Source: CAZHOV01 sp964534315
GTDB lineage: Bacteria > Bacteroidota > Bacteroidia > Chitinophagales > Saprospiraceae
DNA length: 56,983 nt
Assembly: GCA_964534315.1 (NCBI GenBank)
Contig: CAZHOV010000013.1
Span: forward strand, 1 to 56,983
Reading direction: 5' to 3'
In this document: one piece after another, positions 16,021 to 24,820 of the stretch
Position numbering within the stretch: the first letter of the stretch is position 1
Layout of the letters: each line of letters starts with the position of its first letter
The notes under the pieces: generated by a model
Told to the model about the DNA's origin: nothing
The model's input: the letters and a program-made list of their open reading frames with translations, nothing else
Database searches by the model: none
Made by a program: the position numbers and the translations under genes

Positions 16021-16661
16021 ATTGATTTCCTTTTCTCCAAAAATTCCGTGATCTGCCCTTTCCAGTTTTTATCTCTGAAAAACAGCAGGACCCATAGGGC
16101 GATTATGAAAAAAATAGTTGCTCCGGTTTGTACATTAAACCGGAAAAAGTGGGCCAGCGCCTTGCCGATGGCTCCAATCTGATAATTTTCCGGATCGTTG
16201 TTGACCAGGTAGTACAAAGCGATAAACAACACCTTGAGTTGTACAAATAAAAATAAGAGTACCAATCCGATCACGATGAAGATGAGTTTATTTTTGAGGG
16301 GTGCAGGAGAGATCGAAAAAAGAGCGATTAAAAAACAGAAAGGAATGTACCAGACGGTCAGGATGTTGAGGATGTAGTAATTTCCGCCCAATTCAAGCGT
16401 GTTTATCCCTTTTTGTATGGCTTCTCTCTTTATTTTTTCTAAAGCTTCTTTATTCTTATAGATCACTTTGATGGAGTTACTACCTTGCTGTTGCTCAAAC
16501 TTAAAAAAGGTAGAAGCGAGGAAAGTAGCGTAGGTACTATTTACGCTGGATGTAATAAATCGATAGTTCCAATCTTTTACGGCCGGAACGGTGAGCAATG
16601 CTACCAGTAAAAAATAGATCAGGATAAAAGGAAGTAAATATTTTTTTAGTAACCGGATCAA
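16005..16661 (-). CDS. Membrane protein paired with the exosortase
   Basis: A 218-residue protein with about four transmembrane helices (near residues 8-27, 98-116, 127-152 and 190-210) and a larger periplasmic segment between helices 1 and 2 (VKDWNYRFITSSVNSTYATFLASTFFKFEQQ...). It begins one base after the stop of the exosortase gene, with a TTG start, so the two are almost certainly translated together. Bacteroidota exosortases are often followed by such a dedicated membrane protein (NCBI uses names such as XrtX-associated membrane protein); I infer this role from position and topology. The C-terminus runs into a short-word repeat. Confidence 0.65.
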   Translation of the reverse strand: MIRLLKKYLLPFILIYFLLVALLTVPAVKDWNYRFITSSVNSTYATFLASTFFKFEQQQGSNSIKVIYKNKEALEKIKREAIQKGINTLELGGNYYILNILTVWYIPFCFLIALFSISPAPLKNKLIFIVIGLVLLFLFVQLKVLFIALYYLVNNDPENYQIGAIGKALAHFFRFNVQTGATIFFIIALWVLLFFRDKNWKGQITEFLEKRKSMRNEE

Positions 16662-16662
16662 T

Positions 16663-17274
16663 TTATTGGTATTTTTTAATGGCCCAATCCGCCCAGATGA
16701 GCCAGACGATCAGGGTGATAAAAATGAAAAGGGCGAAGCCTCCGTGCAAGTGTAGCCCTTCAAAGATATTTCTAGCATAGATATTGGCAAAAAACAACCC
16801 TATAATTCGAAGGATGTTCAGGATAAACAAGGTAAGGACTCCAAAAAACACACCGATAAGTTTGGATCGAAGCGCTACCGGAATAATCATGACCCCGATA
16901 ATAAAAAAGGCGATCGGTTCAATGCCGTCACACCCTTTGCTGACGTTGATGGAGCCGGCAGCATTTTCCACTACTCCACCGGTCACGGTAGCTCCCTGGT
17001 TAAAAAGATTCAAAACGATACCCGTCAAACTTGCCTGAAACTGGATAAATGGAGTAAGGATATAATCGGTAAAAAAAGAAGTGCTGTAGACTACATAAAA
17101 CAATACAATGAATAGCACGAAAGCCAGCACAAACTTCAAGATGGATGTACTTCCTTTAAGTTGGCTAGTTAAAGCGGAAAGGCTAAAGCGATTACCGGAG
17201 GTTTGCTTCTGCTTTAATTTTCGTCCCTTTTTATGGTTCTTTCTATTGGTAGCCAATGGATTTATTTTTTCCAT
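16663..17274 (-). CDS. Exosortase/archaeosortase family transpeptidase
   Basis: A 203-residue polytopic protein with the three signatures of exosortases: the catalytic Cys115 in VSKGCDGIEP, Arg156 in ILNILRIIG and a His in LHLHGG (His175 or His177). Exosortases cut PEP-CTERM-like C-terminal signals and attach the protein to a surface polymer. The N-terminal 45 residues are basic and cytosolic, followed by about five membrane spans. No protein in this window carries an obvious matching signal, so the substrate must be elsewhere. It is co-transcribed with the 16005-16661 gene. A terminator just upstream insulates it from the ATPase gene. Confidence 0.88.
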   Translation of the reverse strand: MEKINPLATNRKNHKKGRKLKQKQTSGNRFSLSALTSQLKGSTSILKFVLAFVLFIVLFYVVYSTSFFTDYILTPFIQFQASLTGIVLNLFNQGATVTGGVVENAAGSINVSKGCDGIEPIAFFIIGVMIIPVALRSKLIGVFFGVLTLFILNILRIIGLFFANIYARNIFEGLHLHGGFALFIFITLIVWLIWADWAIKKYQ

Positions 17275-17292
17275 AAAGATAAAATTCGGAAA

Positions 17293-17337
17293 GAGAAAAA
17301 AGAAAAAAAGGCCAACCCTTTTCAGGATTGACCTTTT
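17293..17337 (-). terminator. Intrinsic terminator of the AAA/nuclease gene
   Basis: On the minus strand a 14-bp hairpin with two G-U pairs and a GAAA tetraloop (arms 17324-17337 and 17306-17319) is followed by a T-rich tract. The wobble pairs form only in minus-strand RNA, so it acts on transcripts coming from the gene that ends at 17443. Confidence 0.75.
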
Positions 17338-17442
17338 TGAAGTGATCTTGCTGGTAAGTAAAAGTGTAAAGTTTTATTAATCAACCATTTGAAAAGCTCG
17401 CAAACCTGTATTTTTAAGTTTAGTTTATAATCGGTTCAGCTC

Positions 17443-18999
17443 TCATCCATCAACCAATAAGGACTCATAAGGAACCGCCTGCCATTCCGCCACTGCTTTT
17501 TCTTCAGAGCTAAAATTTATACCCAAAGCAATAACTTCTTTTCCCTGATTGAGAAAAGGGCTTCCATAGCGTCTTTCTCTAATTTGATTAAGCGCTGAAC
17601 CTGCTGAACCATCAAGCTTGAATTCCATCACATAGATGCAATTTTGGGTATGAACGACCGTATCCACTCTGCCTTTTGCAGTGTTTACTTCCGACTGAAC
17701 AAACAAACCTATGGCGGAAAAACTTAAATGTAATACGGCATGAAAGAAGGCTTCTTGTTTTTGTTGGAAAATCTGGTGGGGAATAGTGGAAAAAAGGACG
17801 TTGGTCAATTCAACTAAACGTTCCATTTCACCTTTTTCCAGCGCCTCTTTTATGTTGATCAACAGAGGCAAGCTATCTGTTTTGGTCGTTTCTCGGAAGG
17901 CGGCTAATAAGTGCTGTTGCATGGTATCCTTTACTTCCCGGTTGGGATAATCAAGGGTGTATAGCCCACTTGACGGATCATACGCGTGAATGGTAAGGTA
18001 ACCGGTTTGAAAAAGCAGCGCCAACCAGTTAAGGTCATCCACGGTAAAGCTTTCAAACATGACCTGTCCTGCCACCAATTGGTTTAAGTTGAAATGAAAT
18101 TCTTCTCTTAGCTTTTTAATTAAAAATGTAGGAGTGCCCGTCTCCCACCAATAGTTGGCAAATCGTTGAGAGGCGAATAGGTTAAGGATCGAAAACGGAT
18201 TGTACAGTCGCGTCTCCGTACCCCAACTGTATCCATTATACCATAGCTTGATTTCTTCCTTCAGGTCATCGATTGATTTCCCGGTTTTTTGAGCAAGTTG
18301 TTCAATGTCTGAATCGAAGGAGGTTTCCAATTCTGCCTGGGTATAACCTGCAATCGTCTCAAACTGCTCAACCAAGGTAATATCTCGCAAATGGTTCAAA
18401 TCTGAAAAAAGAGATACTTTGCTGAATTTGGACACCCCCGTAATCAAAAAGAAACGTAGGAAGGGGTCAGCATCTTTGATGATAGAAAAGAAATTTTTTA
18501 GGATATCCCGGTTCATTTCTGCTTTTCCCGGATCATCAATATAATCTACCAGGGGCTTGTCATATTCATCAATGAGGAGGACGACTTTTCTTTCTTTTTT
18601 ACAGAGTTTTTCCAGCAGTTCCGCGAATTTCTGGTCGTATGTGCTTCTTTTTAATTGGATTTCATGGGAAGCAGCCATCAAGTTCAATCTTTGATCCAGG
18701 GCTTCTGCCAATCCCATAGTTTTGTAACCAATGCTACTGAAGGAAAAATGTAATACCGGATGCGGTTCAAAATCATACTTGTCCTCAATCCATAATCCTT
18801 TAAAAAAATCCCGCTCTCCCAGAAACAGGTATTTAAGCGAAGAAACCAATAAAGATTTTCCAAATCGCCGGGGGCGGGAAAGAAAGTAATACTTGCCGGT
18901 TTCGACCAGTTCATAGATCTCCCTCGTTTTATCCACGTACAAATAACCACCTTCTCGAAGCTCGCGAAAATCCTGTATGCCGATAGGGTACTTTTTCAT
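17443..18999 (-). CDS. AAA-ATPase-like protein with C-terminal PD-(D/E)XK domain
   Basis: A 518-residue protein of the widespread DUF1703-type family. It begins with the family hallmark KKYPIGIQDFRELREGGYLYVDKT, then Walker A RPRRFGKS and Walker B VVLLIDEYDKP; the C-terminal part contains the nuclease-like GRVDTVVHTQNCIYVMEFKL (a D...ExK pattern). Such genes occur in many, often strain-specific, copies in Bacteroidota; their function is unknown, and roles in mobile elements or defence have only been guessed. I start it at the ATG at 18999 (MKKYPIG), which fits the family; an upstream start would add 17 unrelated residues. A terminator follows. Confidence 0.9.
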   Translation of the reverse strand: MKKYPIGIQDFRELREGGYLYVDKTREIYELVETGKYYFLSRPRRFGKSLLVSSLKYLFLGERDFFKGLWIEDKYDFEPHPVLHFSFSSIGYKTMGLAEALDQRLNLMAASHEIQLKRSTYDQKFAELLEKLCKKERKVVLLIDEYDKPLVDYIDDPGKAEMNRDILKNFFSIIKDADPFLRFFLITGVSKFSKVSLFSDLNHLRDITLVEQFETIAGYTQAELETSFDSDIEQLAQKTGKSIDDLKEEIKLWYNGYSWGTETRLYNPFSILNLFASQRFANYWWETGTPTFLIKKLREEFHFNLNQLVAGQVMFESFTVDDLNWLALLFQTGYLTIHAYDPSSGLYTLDYPNREVKDTMQQHLLAAFRETTKTDSLPLLINIKEALEKGEMERLVELTNVLFSTIPHQIFQQKQEAFFHAVLHLSFSAIGLFVQSEVNTAKGRVDTVVHTQNCIYVMEFKLDGSAGSALNQIRERRYGSPFLNQGKEVIALGINFSSEEKAVAEWQAVPYESLLVDG

Positions 19000-19227
19000 A
19001 CTGGTAAAGATAGAGAAAAAAGGGGGTTTTGGCGATCTGAAGGGACACAATGTTTTTATTTATTGCATCAACCCTTTTAATTTTGATGAGGGGAATCAAT
19101 TACACAATTTCAACTTTGAAGAACCACCGGGCAAATTAGACAATCACCGCAAATCTATTTAAACTCCATCTAATTTTTTCTTTCCCGAAAGCAAAAAATC
19201 GAGGAAACTTTGTAAATCCAGAAACAA

Positions 19228-20162
19228 TCAATGAATTGTTATTTTTTTTGTCCTGAAGCCGGGGGCATTCATTAACCGAACAAAATAAATCCCTGGGGAC
19301 AAAAATGACAAATTCAATGAGTTATCCTTCACAACGGATCGGAAAACAAGCCGTCCATCTGTGGAAAATATCCAAATATCATAGCTATCGCCTGTCATTT
19401 CTCCTTTCACGGAAAGATTTTTACTGATTGGATCCAGGATAAGTTGAATACTTTTTTCGGGAACTTCACCTTCCACAAGTATAACAGAAGAAAAAGAGAA
19501 ATTCTCATTGTTATCCTCTTGCCTCAATTTATAATAGTGGAAGTTAGATATGGGATTAGAGTCAATTAATTCATATTTAGTAAAACCGAAAGTTGTACCC
19601 TTTCCTTGTACCCACCCCAACCGGCCCCATTGTTCCCCATCTAAGCTTCGTAAAACGAAGAATCCTTTGTTGTTAGATTCGGTGGCCGTAGACCAGCGAA
19701 GGTGTATTTGGCCATTTTTCCAAAGACCTGAAAAAGCAATAAGTTCAACGGGAAGAAGAGCACATCCTCCTGGAGGTGCATTCGTCAGGTCAAAAGTAAT
19801 CGAAGGGCATAGGTTCAGCGTATTAATTCCACTATTAAGGATAAGATCCCCAATATTAACATAATAAATAGTGTGAATACCTCCATTAACGATCAGCGTG
19901 CCTCCACTTTGAACATAAACAGTGTTAGCTCCACCGGATATTTCAACCGTTGCGCCGGTTTCTACAAAAATATCACGGACCCCCCACTGGTAAAAAACAT
20001 GGCGCTGCTGCAAACCCAAACCGGATCAAACCCTCCTGAGATGGTAGTAGATGAAGTCACTACCACTGCATTTGAGGGAATAGCCGGATCACATTGTGCA
20101 AGTAGAAAGAAACGAGAAGATAAAAGAAACAAAGTAAAAAATAACCGGAAATAAGCAAACAT
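19228..20162 (-). pseudogene. Frameshifted secreted protein with T9SS type A domain
   Basis: The signal peptide and start (MFAYFRLFFTLFLLSSRFFLLAQCDPAIPS...) are in one frame (20162 to about 19985), and the rest of the protein is in another. The two parts join smoothly (...SSAMFFTSGG | RDIFVETGATVEISGG...) if the run of six G on the coding strand (19980-19985) had seven. The full product would be about 310 residues: a short beta-helix-like repeat region (VYVQSGGTLIVNGG, ILNSGINTLN), then a PVELIAFSGLWKNGQIHLRWSTATESNNKGFFVLRS-like module and a T9SS type A C-terminal domain (YDIWIFSTDGRLV ... LSPGIYFVRL ... KKITIH). The cause may be a homopolymer sequencing error, a real mutation or slippage. 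A weak hairpin at 19173-19198 may be its terminator. Confidence 0.75.
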
Positions 20163-20282
20163 GGCAATGAAGCAGTTTAGGGTTTTTGTCTGAGTTATGA
20201 AAAGTAGTTACAGCGAGTTAACATTCCGAACGTGATAATTACAATGATATTTGTCAACTTACTGACAACCTCTTGGTCTAGT

Positions 20283-20312
20283 CAAAGTTATCAACTTTTT
20301 TCATAAACAAAA
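20283..20312 (-). promoter_or_regulatory. Candidate promoter for the frameshifted secreted-protein gene
   Basis: On the minus strand TAACTTTG (20283-20290) and an upstream TTTTG (20308-20312) are 17 bases apart and match the Bacteroidota -7/-33 pattern. The leader to the ATG at 20162 would be about 110 bases. Confidence 0.3.
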
Positions 20313-20371
20313 TTTTCAATCTCATTCTTATTGACATTGGAAAAATCAATCAAACGACTAATAATCTAGGA

Positions 20372-21251
20372 ATGTTTAAACCAAGCATCCTTTTCGTTAT
20401 CTTGATCTTTGTGCAGTCCAGCAATTCCATCTGCCAAACTTTTGCGTTTCCCCTGGACCCGGGGAGAGTTTCCCCCGTTACGGACGTTATTTCTTTTTCA
20501 GAAAGTTCCATCCTGTTCTCAAGTTATGTTTTCGGTACTTCAATATTTACCATCGGACAATCAAATATAACCTTACTTGACTTCAATGAGGGGCAGATCT
20601 GGAGTTTCGCTTACGAATATGGATTTGGATTGGGCGCCAACTACTCTTTAATCACCAATTGGGAAAGTGAGAATGCCATCCTTCTCTCATTTTACACAGA
20701 AACAGATAATCAAAACAAAGTCTTGACAAAGTTGGACTACCAGGGAAATGTGCTTTGGTCTAAGAGATATGGCCCTGACCAAGATATAAATCCGGTGAAT
20801 TTAGGAATTACCGGAACAGTTATTGACGAACGATGGAAATGCCATTCTTACCGCAGGGCCCGCTTTTTTTTCAAACAGCAATGGCGATTATGATTATTTT
20901 ATTTCGAAAATTAATCCTGACGGGCAAGTCATTTGGGGTAAAAAATTATGCTTTTCTTGCCTTGGGGATTTCGACACCCAATTCGGAGACCAGCTCATTG
21001 CAGACAATGGGGATTTTATTATTGTGGGTTCCGTAAACCCTGACAATGGCCCCGGCATTGACAGCGACGACATTTTTCTGGCTCGGATTTATCCAGACGG
21101 AAATATCCTTTGGACGAGGACCTATAATTTGAATATCGGGTTCTTAGATCCGGACGAGAAAGCCCATAGAATTATCCAATTGCCAAATGGAGAGTTAATG
21201 GTGTGTAGCCAAAAAAAAGGTCAGACAAAAGCATCTGACCTACCTGAATAA
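20372..21251 (+). pseudogene. Broken beta-propeller-like secreted protein gene
   Basis: Two overlapping frames belong to one gene. Frame 1 (20372 to about 20822) has a signal peptide and propeller-like repeats (TKLDYQGNVLWSKRYG). Frame 2 (from about 20823) continues with TNDGNAILTAG, SKINPDGQVIWGKKL and ARIYPDGNILWTRTYN, the same kind of repeat (GNxLWxxxY). A one-base indel near 20815-20830 separates them. The 3' end is also missing: the last residues come from reading through the tRNA-Lys terminator, and no further propeller blades or sorting domain follow. Intact relatives of this kind are usually much longer and end in a T9SS domain. So this is a gene remnant, probably truncated during a rearrangement next to the tRNA gene. 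Confidence 0.7.
21211..21241 (-). terminator. Intrinsic terminator of tRNA-Lys
   Basis: A perfect 8-bp stem (AGGTCAGA / TCTGACCT, 21218-21225 and 21234-21241) with an 8-base loop is followed on the minus strand by eight T. It lies about 105 bases downstream of the tRNA. Confidence 0.8.
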
Positions 21252-21345
21252 TAAATATTTTTTTGAAACGACAACTCAAATGACAACACGGCGGATTTTC
21301 AAATTCATAACTTCCTATCTGTCAATTGTCTTGCCGAATTAAAAG

Positions 21346-21418
21346 TGATCTCGCTGGGGCTCGAACCCAGGACCCTCTGATTAAAAGTCAGATGCTCTAC
21401 CGACTGAGCTACGAGATC
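21346..21418 (-). tRNA. tRNA-Lys, anticodon TTT
   Basis: A 73-nt tRNA without encoded CCA. The acceptor stem GATCTCG/CGAGATC is perfect, the D-arm contains AGCTCAGTCGGTAGAGC, and the anticodon arm is TCTGA-CTTTTAA-TCAGA with TTT as anticodon; the T-arm has GGTTCGAGCC. It reads lysine codons AAA and AAG. It has its own promoter and terminator. Confidence 0.97.
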
Positions 21419-21442
21419 GTATGCCTTGTTTTTAAGGCGGTG

Positions 21443-21474
21443 CAAAGCTAAGAAGGTATTTTCTAAATATCAAA
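21443..21474 (-). promoter_or_regulatory. Promoter of tRNA-Lys
   Basis: On the minus strand TTTG (21471-21474) is 20 bases upstream of TAGCTTTG (21443-21450), an exact match to the Bacteroidota TTTG/TAnnTTTG promoter. The -7 element lies 24 bases before the mature tRNA 5' end. Confidence 0.65.
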
Positions 21475-21545
21475 AATAATACTTACTTTTTTCCGCCTTT
21501 TTTTAATTACAACTTCTTAACAGCAAGCTACAGTTTTTGGTTCAT

Positions 21546-21632
21546 GTGATAATTAAATATTTCTCGCAAAGTCGCAAAGTAGGTCAGGATCGAACACGGA
21601 TTAAACAGATCTATCGGATCTTCGCAGATTTC
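21546..21632. repeat. CGCAAAG and CGGATTAA word tracts
   Basis: CTCGCAAAGTCGCAAAG is followed by a GAACACGGATTAAACAGATC-like and CGGATCTTCGCAGATT stretch. The same two word types recur together at 26146-26226, and CGCAAAGGCGC alone at 55233-55262. The chance frames that cross this region have no coding support. Confidence 0.6.
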
Positions 21633-21639
21633 CTATTTT

Positions 21640-22188
21640 CTATTTTCCTACAATTCCAACTTTCCTATTTTCCCCTGTACCGCTGCACCGTTGCACCCTC
21701 TGTATTCTATTTTCCTACAATTCCTACCTTCCTGTTCTCCTATTTTCCCCTGTACCGCTGCACCGTTATACCCTCTGTACCCTATTTTCTATATATCCGA
21801 GTTTCCAAATTTCCTACCTTCCTGTTCTCCTATTTTCCCCTGTACCGCTGCACCGTTATACCCTCTGTACCCTATTTTCTATATATCCNNNNNNNNNNNN
21901 NNNNNNNNNNNNNNNNNNNNNNNNNNNNNNNNNNNNNNNNNNNNNNNNNNNNNNNNNNNNNNNNNNNNNNNNNNNNNNNNNNNNNNNNTCCTACAATTCC
22001 TACCTTCCTGTTCTCCTATTTTCCCCTGTACCGCTGCACCGTTGTACCCTCTGTACCCTATTTTCCTACAATTCCAACTTTCCTACTTTCCCCTGTACCG
22101 CTGCACCGTTATACCCTCTGTACCCTATTTTCTATATATCCGAGTTTCCAAATTTCCTACCTTCCTGTTCTCCTATTTTCCTACTTTC
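21640..22188 (-). repeat. Tandem array of about 88-bp units built from 8-bp words, at the 3' end of the TPR gene
   Basis: Units of roughly 88 bp contain TTCCTACCTTCCTGTTCTCC, then TGTACCGCTGCACCGTT, ACCCTCTGTACCC and sometimes TATATATCCGAGTTTCC. At least five part or full units are visible. The array is interrupted by the assembly gap and ends at the stop of the TPR gene. Nothing here looks coding, although the low stop density produces long chance frames. Confidence 0.85.
21889..21988. other. Assembly gap of 100 N
   Basis: Exactly 100 N inside the tandem array; the round number indicates a scaffold gap of unknown true size. The number of repeat units here is therefore unknown. Confidence 0.98.
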
Positions 22189-23736
22189 CTACATTCCCAC
22201 CATTCTTTCCTCCACTCTCACCCGCTTCGGCCCCCGCTCCAGCGCCTTCTCAAAATACTTCTTCGCCTCTTCTCCCCTATCCTGATCAACCAGCCACTCG
22301 GCATACAATTCATATGATGGATACGGCACCTTGGGCGGACCGTAGCTGAAATTGGTATTGTCTTGCAGCTCTACGGCCTTTTTTAGATATTCTTCGGTAG
22401 TTGATGCGTCATTTGCTAACCGTGCTTTCATGGCTCTCAACTCGTATTCCATAATCTGGGCCAAATTCAAATCGACCTGATTGGGGGCGGCACGATTGAG
22501 GCCGGAAGCGCTGCACATGGGTACCCCCGCCTCACTCACCAGATTCTTAGCTAACAGCCGCTTTTGCTCCAGGGAGTCGATGGCTGACTGAAGTGCTTGC
22601 TGATCTTTTTGATGATAGGCCTGCATACCTTCTACGAACTGGTGATGCGTTTCGGAAACCAGATTTAGTTCTTTACGATCTACTTCGATATCGGCAAAGG
22701 GACTATCCCAATCGCCGGTCTCCACCAAATAATTGGCTTTCATCGCAGCCATGTAAGATCTGGCGCTCTTGGTAGGTTCTTCTTCCATATATCCGACCAT
22801 GTCTTCCATGATCTGCTTCGCTTTGTCTACTTCTTTTTTCTGCAAATAACCATACATTAACCAATGCAAGGCATGGTAACTCAAGGCCTCTTGCCCCAAT
22901 TCCTTATCCTTCATGCGCTTGACACTAGCTTTCCACGAAGCGATATTGGAGCTGATCACCTCGTCCCACATCCCCATTGACACATAAATATGCGATGGCA
23001 TATGCAGGGCGTGAGCGGCATCGGGCGCCACTTTGGCATAACTGTTGGCCGCTTCCAGGGCTTTGGGAGCATTGTCCGGATCGTCATAGGAGTGGATAAG
23101 GTAATGCAAGGCTCCCGGGTGATTGGGATTTTCATCAATGATCCCCTGGGCTACTTTGGCTCCTTTTTTATACACTTCGAGATCTCTGCCTGCCGGTACG
23201 GATCCCAGCAAAGAAATGGCATAGAAAGCCGCCGCCTCCTGACTTTCAGGATACTTGACGTGCATCTTTTCCAGGTATTCGGAGTAGGCCTTATCGCGCT
23301 CAAATTTATCTTCATCTCCATACAAGATCTCCACAGAACGAATAAAATCTTTTTCTAGTTCAACATCAGTCTTTGCCAACCGCTCTTCTGTAGTACTTCC
23401 TATTTTATTCAAGGCCATGCGCCCTTTTTCGTAATCCTGCCTGCGCCACAACGGCTTGTTATAGGTCATTGCTTCGCCCCAATAGGCCATCACCATAGTA
23501 GAGTCTGCTTCCTGCGCTTTCAAAAATGCTTCTCGCGCATCGTCGTATTCAAAACTGTGCAGAAGCAATAATCCCTTATGGAAATACGGCTGCGCCGCTT
23601 CATTCCCGGTAGGCTGAAAGAAAATCTCCCCGAGTTGGTCGGATGCCTTCGTTTCTTTTTGTTGTTGCTTTTGTTTAGGTGTATTGCTGCAACTGATCAA
23701 TAATCCGATGAAAAGAACAATGGATAAAATTCGCAT
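22189..23736 (-). CDS. TPR-repeat lipoprotein
   Basis: A 515-residue lipoprotein (LLISC, Cys16) anchored to a membrane and facing the periplasm or surface. After a Gln/Lys-rich linker, tetratricopeptide-like repeats fill the protein: FHKGLLLLHSFEYDDAREAFLKAQEADSTMVMAYWGEAMTYNKPLW, HYLIHSYDDPDNAPKALEAANSYAKVAPDAAHALHMPSHIY, and others. The family is recognisable from the AYWGEAMTYN-PLW and ALHMPSHIY signatures in many bacteria, but its function is not known to me. I start it at the ATG at 23736; a start at 23844 would add 36 residues before the signal peptide. The stop codon is in the tail of the repeat array. A candidate promoter lies 18 bases upstream of the start. Confidence 0.88.
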   Translation of the reverse strand: MRILSIVLFIGLLISCSNTPKQKQQQKETKASDQLGEIFFQPTGNEAAQPYFHKGLLLLHSFEYDDAREAFLKAQEADSTMVMAYWGEAMTYNKPLWRRQDYEKGRMALNKIGSTTEERLAKTDVELEKDFIRSVEILYGDEDKFERDKAYSEYLEKMHVKYPESQEAAAFYAISLLGSVPAGRDLEVYKKGAKVAQGIIDENPNHPGALHYLIHSYDDPDNAPKALEAANSYAKVAPDAAHALHMPSHIYVSMGMWDEVISSNIASWKASVKRMKDKELGQEALSYHALHWLMYGYLQKKEVDKAKQIMEDMVGYMEEEPTKSARSYMAAMKANYLVETGDWDSPFADIEVDRKELNLVSETHHQFVEGMQAYHQKDQQALQSAIDSLEQKRLLAKNLVSEAGVPMCSASGLNRAAPNQVDLNLAQIMEYELRAMKARLANDASTTEEYLKKAVELQDNTNFSYGPPKVPYPSYELYAEWLVDQDRGEEAKKYFEKALERGPKRVRVEERMVGM

Positions 23737-23753
23737 GAAAGATAGTTTTATTG

Positions 23754-23783
23754 CAAAGATACAGTTAAAATTTAAAAGGTAAA
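23754..23783 (-). promoter_or_regulatory. Candidate promoter of the TPR lipoprotein gene
   Basis: On the minus strand TATCTTTG (23754-23761) fits the -7 consensus exactly. TTTA (23780-23783), 18 bases upstream, is a one-base variant of the -33 TTTG. Confidence 0.4.
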
Positions 23784-23878
23784 CCACAATCAGGACTGAA
23801 CAACGCTGCTTATGAACTCTAAACCCAACGTCACTCAACTCCACACGTATTCATAAAACCGTTACGTTCAATCCTATT

Positions 23879-24772
23879 CTAATGCACCTTCACCACCTTA
23901 CGCTCTGTTCGTTGTCGATATCTTTTGGTTAAAATGCCTTGTTTGGGAGCAAACAATAAAGCAAGGAAGAAGATGATCCCGGTAATAACAGTTATGGCTC
24001 CTGCTATAGAGCCGTCAATCTGAACTGCCAAAAAGTAACCACCAATAGAAGAGACGATACCAATTAAAAGCGTTATTCCTAACATTTTGGGCAACTCCTC
24101 TGTCAATAAATAGGCGGTAGCAGGAGGAACAATCAGAAAAGCGACGACCAATATGGCACCCACTGATTCAAAAGAAACCACTGTAGTCAATGATACGGCA
24201 CTCATCAGGGAATAATGCCAAAAGGCAGTGGAAATACCTACTGCTGCAGCAAATTCTTCGTTGAAGGTGGTCAAAAATAAGCCTTTATACCCAAAGGCAA
24301 TAAATAAGCAGATAATGATAAAGGTGACGCCCAATATCCACACTGTTCGTGGTCCGAGATTTAGTCCGCCGGAAATAAGAATGAGATCCAACGGTACATA
24401 GGCAATTTCTCCATACAGCACACAATCCTGATCGAGATCTACCTGTCCGGCAAAAATGGAAATTAACACGACCCCTACAGCAAAGAGCCACGTAAAGGAA
24501 ATACCGATCGACGCATCTTCTTGGATGCGTGCCTTTTTATGCAATACTTCGATCAGTAGGGTAGTCAATATACCAAACAAAGCTGCTCCGATAATCATCG
24601 GAATCGTCTCCCTGGAGCCAGAGATCATGAAAGCAATCACAATACCTGGTAAGACGGCATGGGAAATAGCATCGCCCACCATCGCCATTTTCCGCAAGAT
24701 CAGAAAACACCCCAATAAGCCACAGCAGGAGGCTACTAAAATTCCGGTTAATATGATCCAAAAAGCATCCAT
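23879..24772 (-). CDS. Metal ABC transporter permease (TroD/ZnuB/MntB type)
   Basis: A 297-residue inner-membrane permease of the zinc/manganese/iron ABC family, with about eight to nine helices. Family segments are seen: CFLILRKMAMVGDAISHAVLPG, QEDASIGISFTWLFAVGVVL and SFESVGAILVVAFLIVPPATAYL, which form the metal path and the coupling loop for the ATPase. It has no fused regulatory domain, unlike the other permease. It is the last gene of a four-gene operon (binding protein, ATPase, permease-regulator fusion, permease) read leftward from 28.6 kb. The two permeases would form a heterodimer. Confidence 0.93.
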   Translation of the reverse strand: MDAFWIILTGILVASCCGLLGCFLILRKMAMVGDAISHAVLPGIVIAFMISGSRETIPMIIGAALFGILTTLLIEVLHKKARIQEDASIGISFTWLFAVGVVLISIFAGQVDLDQDCVLYGEIAYVPLDLILISGGLNLGPRTVWILGVTFIIICLFIAFGYKGLFLTTFNEEFAAAVGISTAFWHYSLMSAVSLTTVVSFESVGAILVVAFLIVPPATAYLLTEELPKMLGITLLIGIVSSIGGYFLAVQIDGSIAGAITVITGIIFFLALLFAPKQGILTKRYRQRTERKVVKVH

Positions 24773-24820
24773 ATTATAGGCAATTAGGAATTAATAATGA
24801 GTAATGAATAATGTGTCTAC

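Noticed and set aside
19173..19198. Possible terminator with A/T-rich arms after the frameshifted gene
   Set aside because: The stem is almost entirely A-T with a bulge; too weak to call separately.
21537..22349. Open frames of 200-270 codons spanning the gap
   Set aside because: They cross 100 N and consist of translated tandem repeats (FPLYRCTV-like); not genes.
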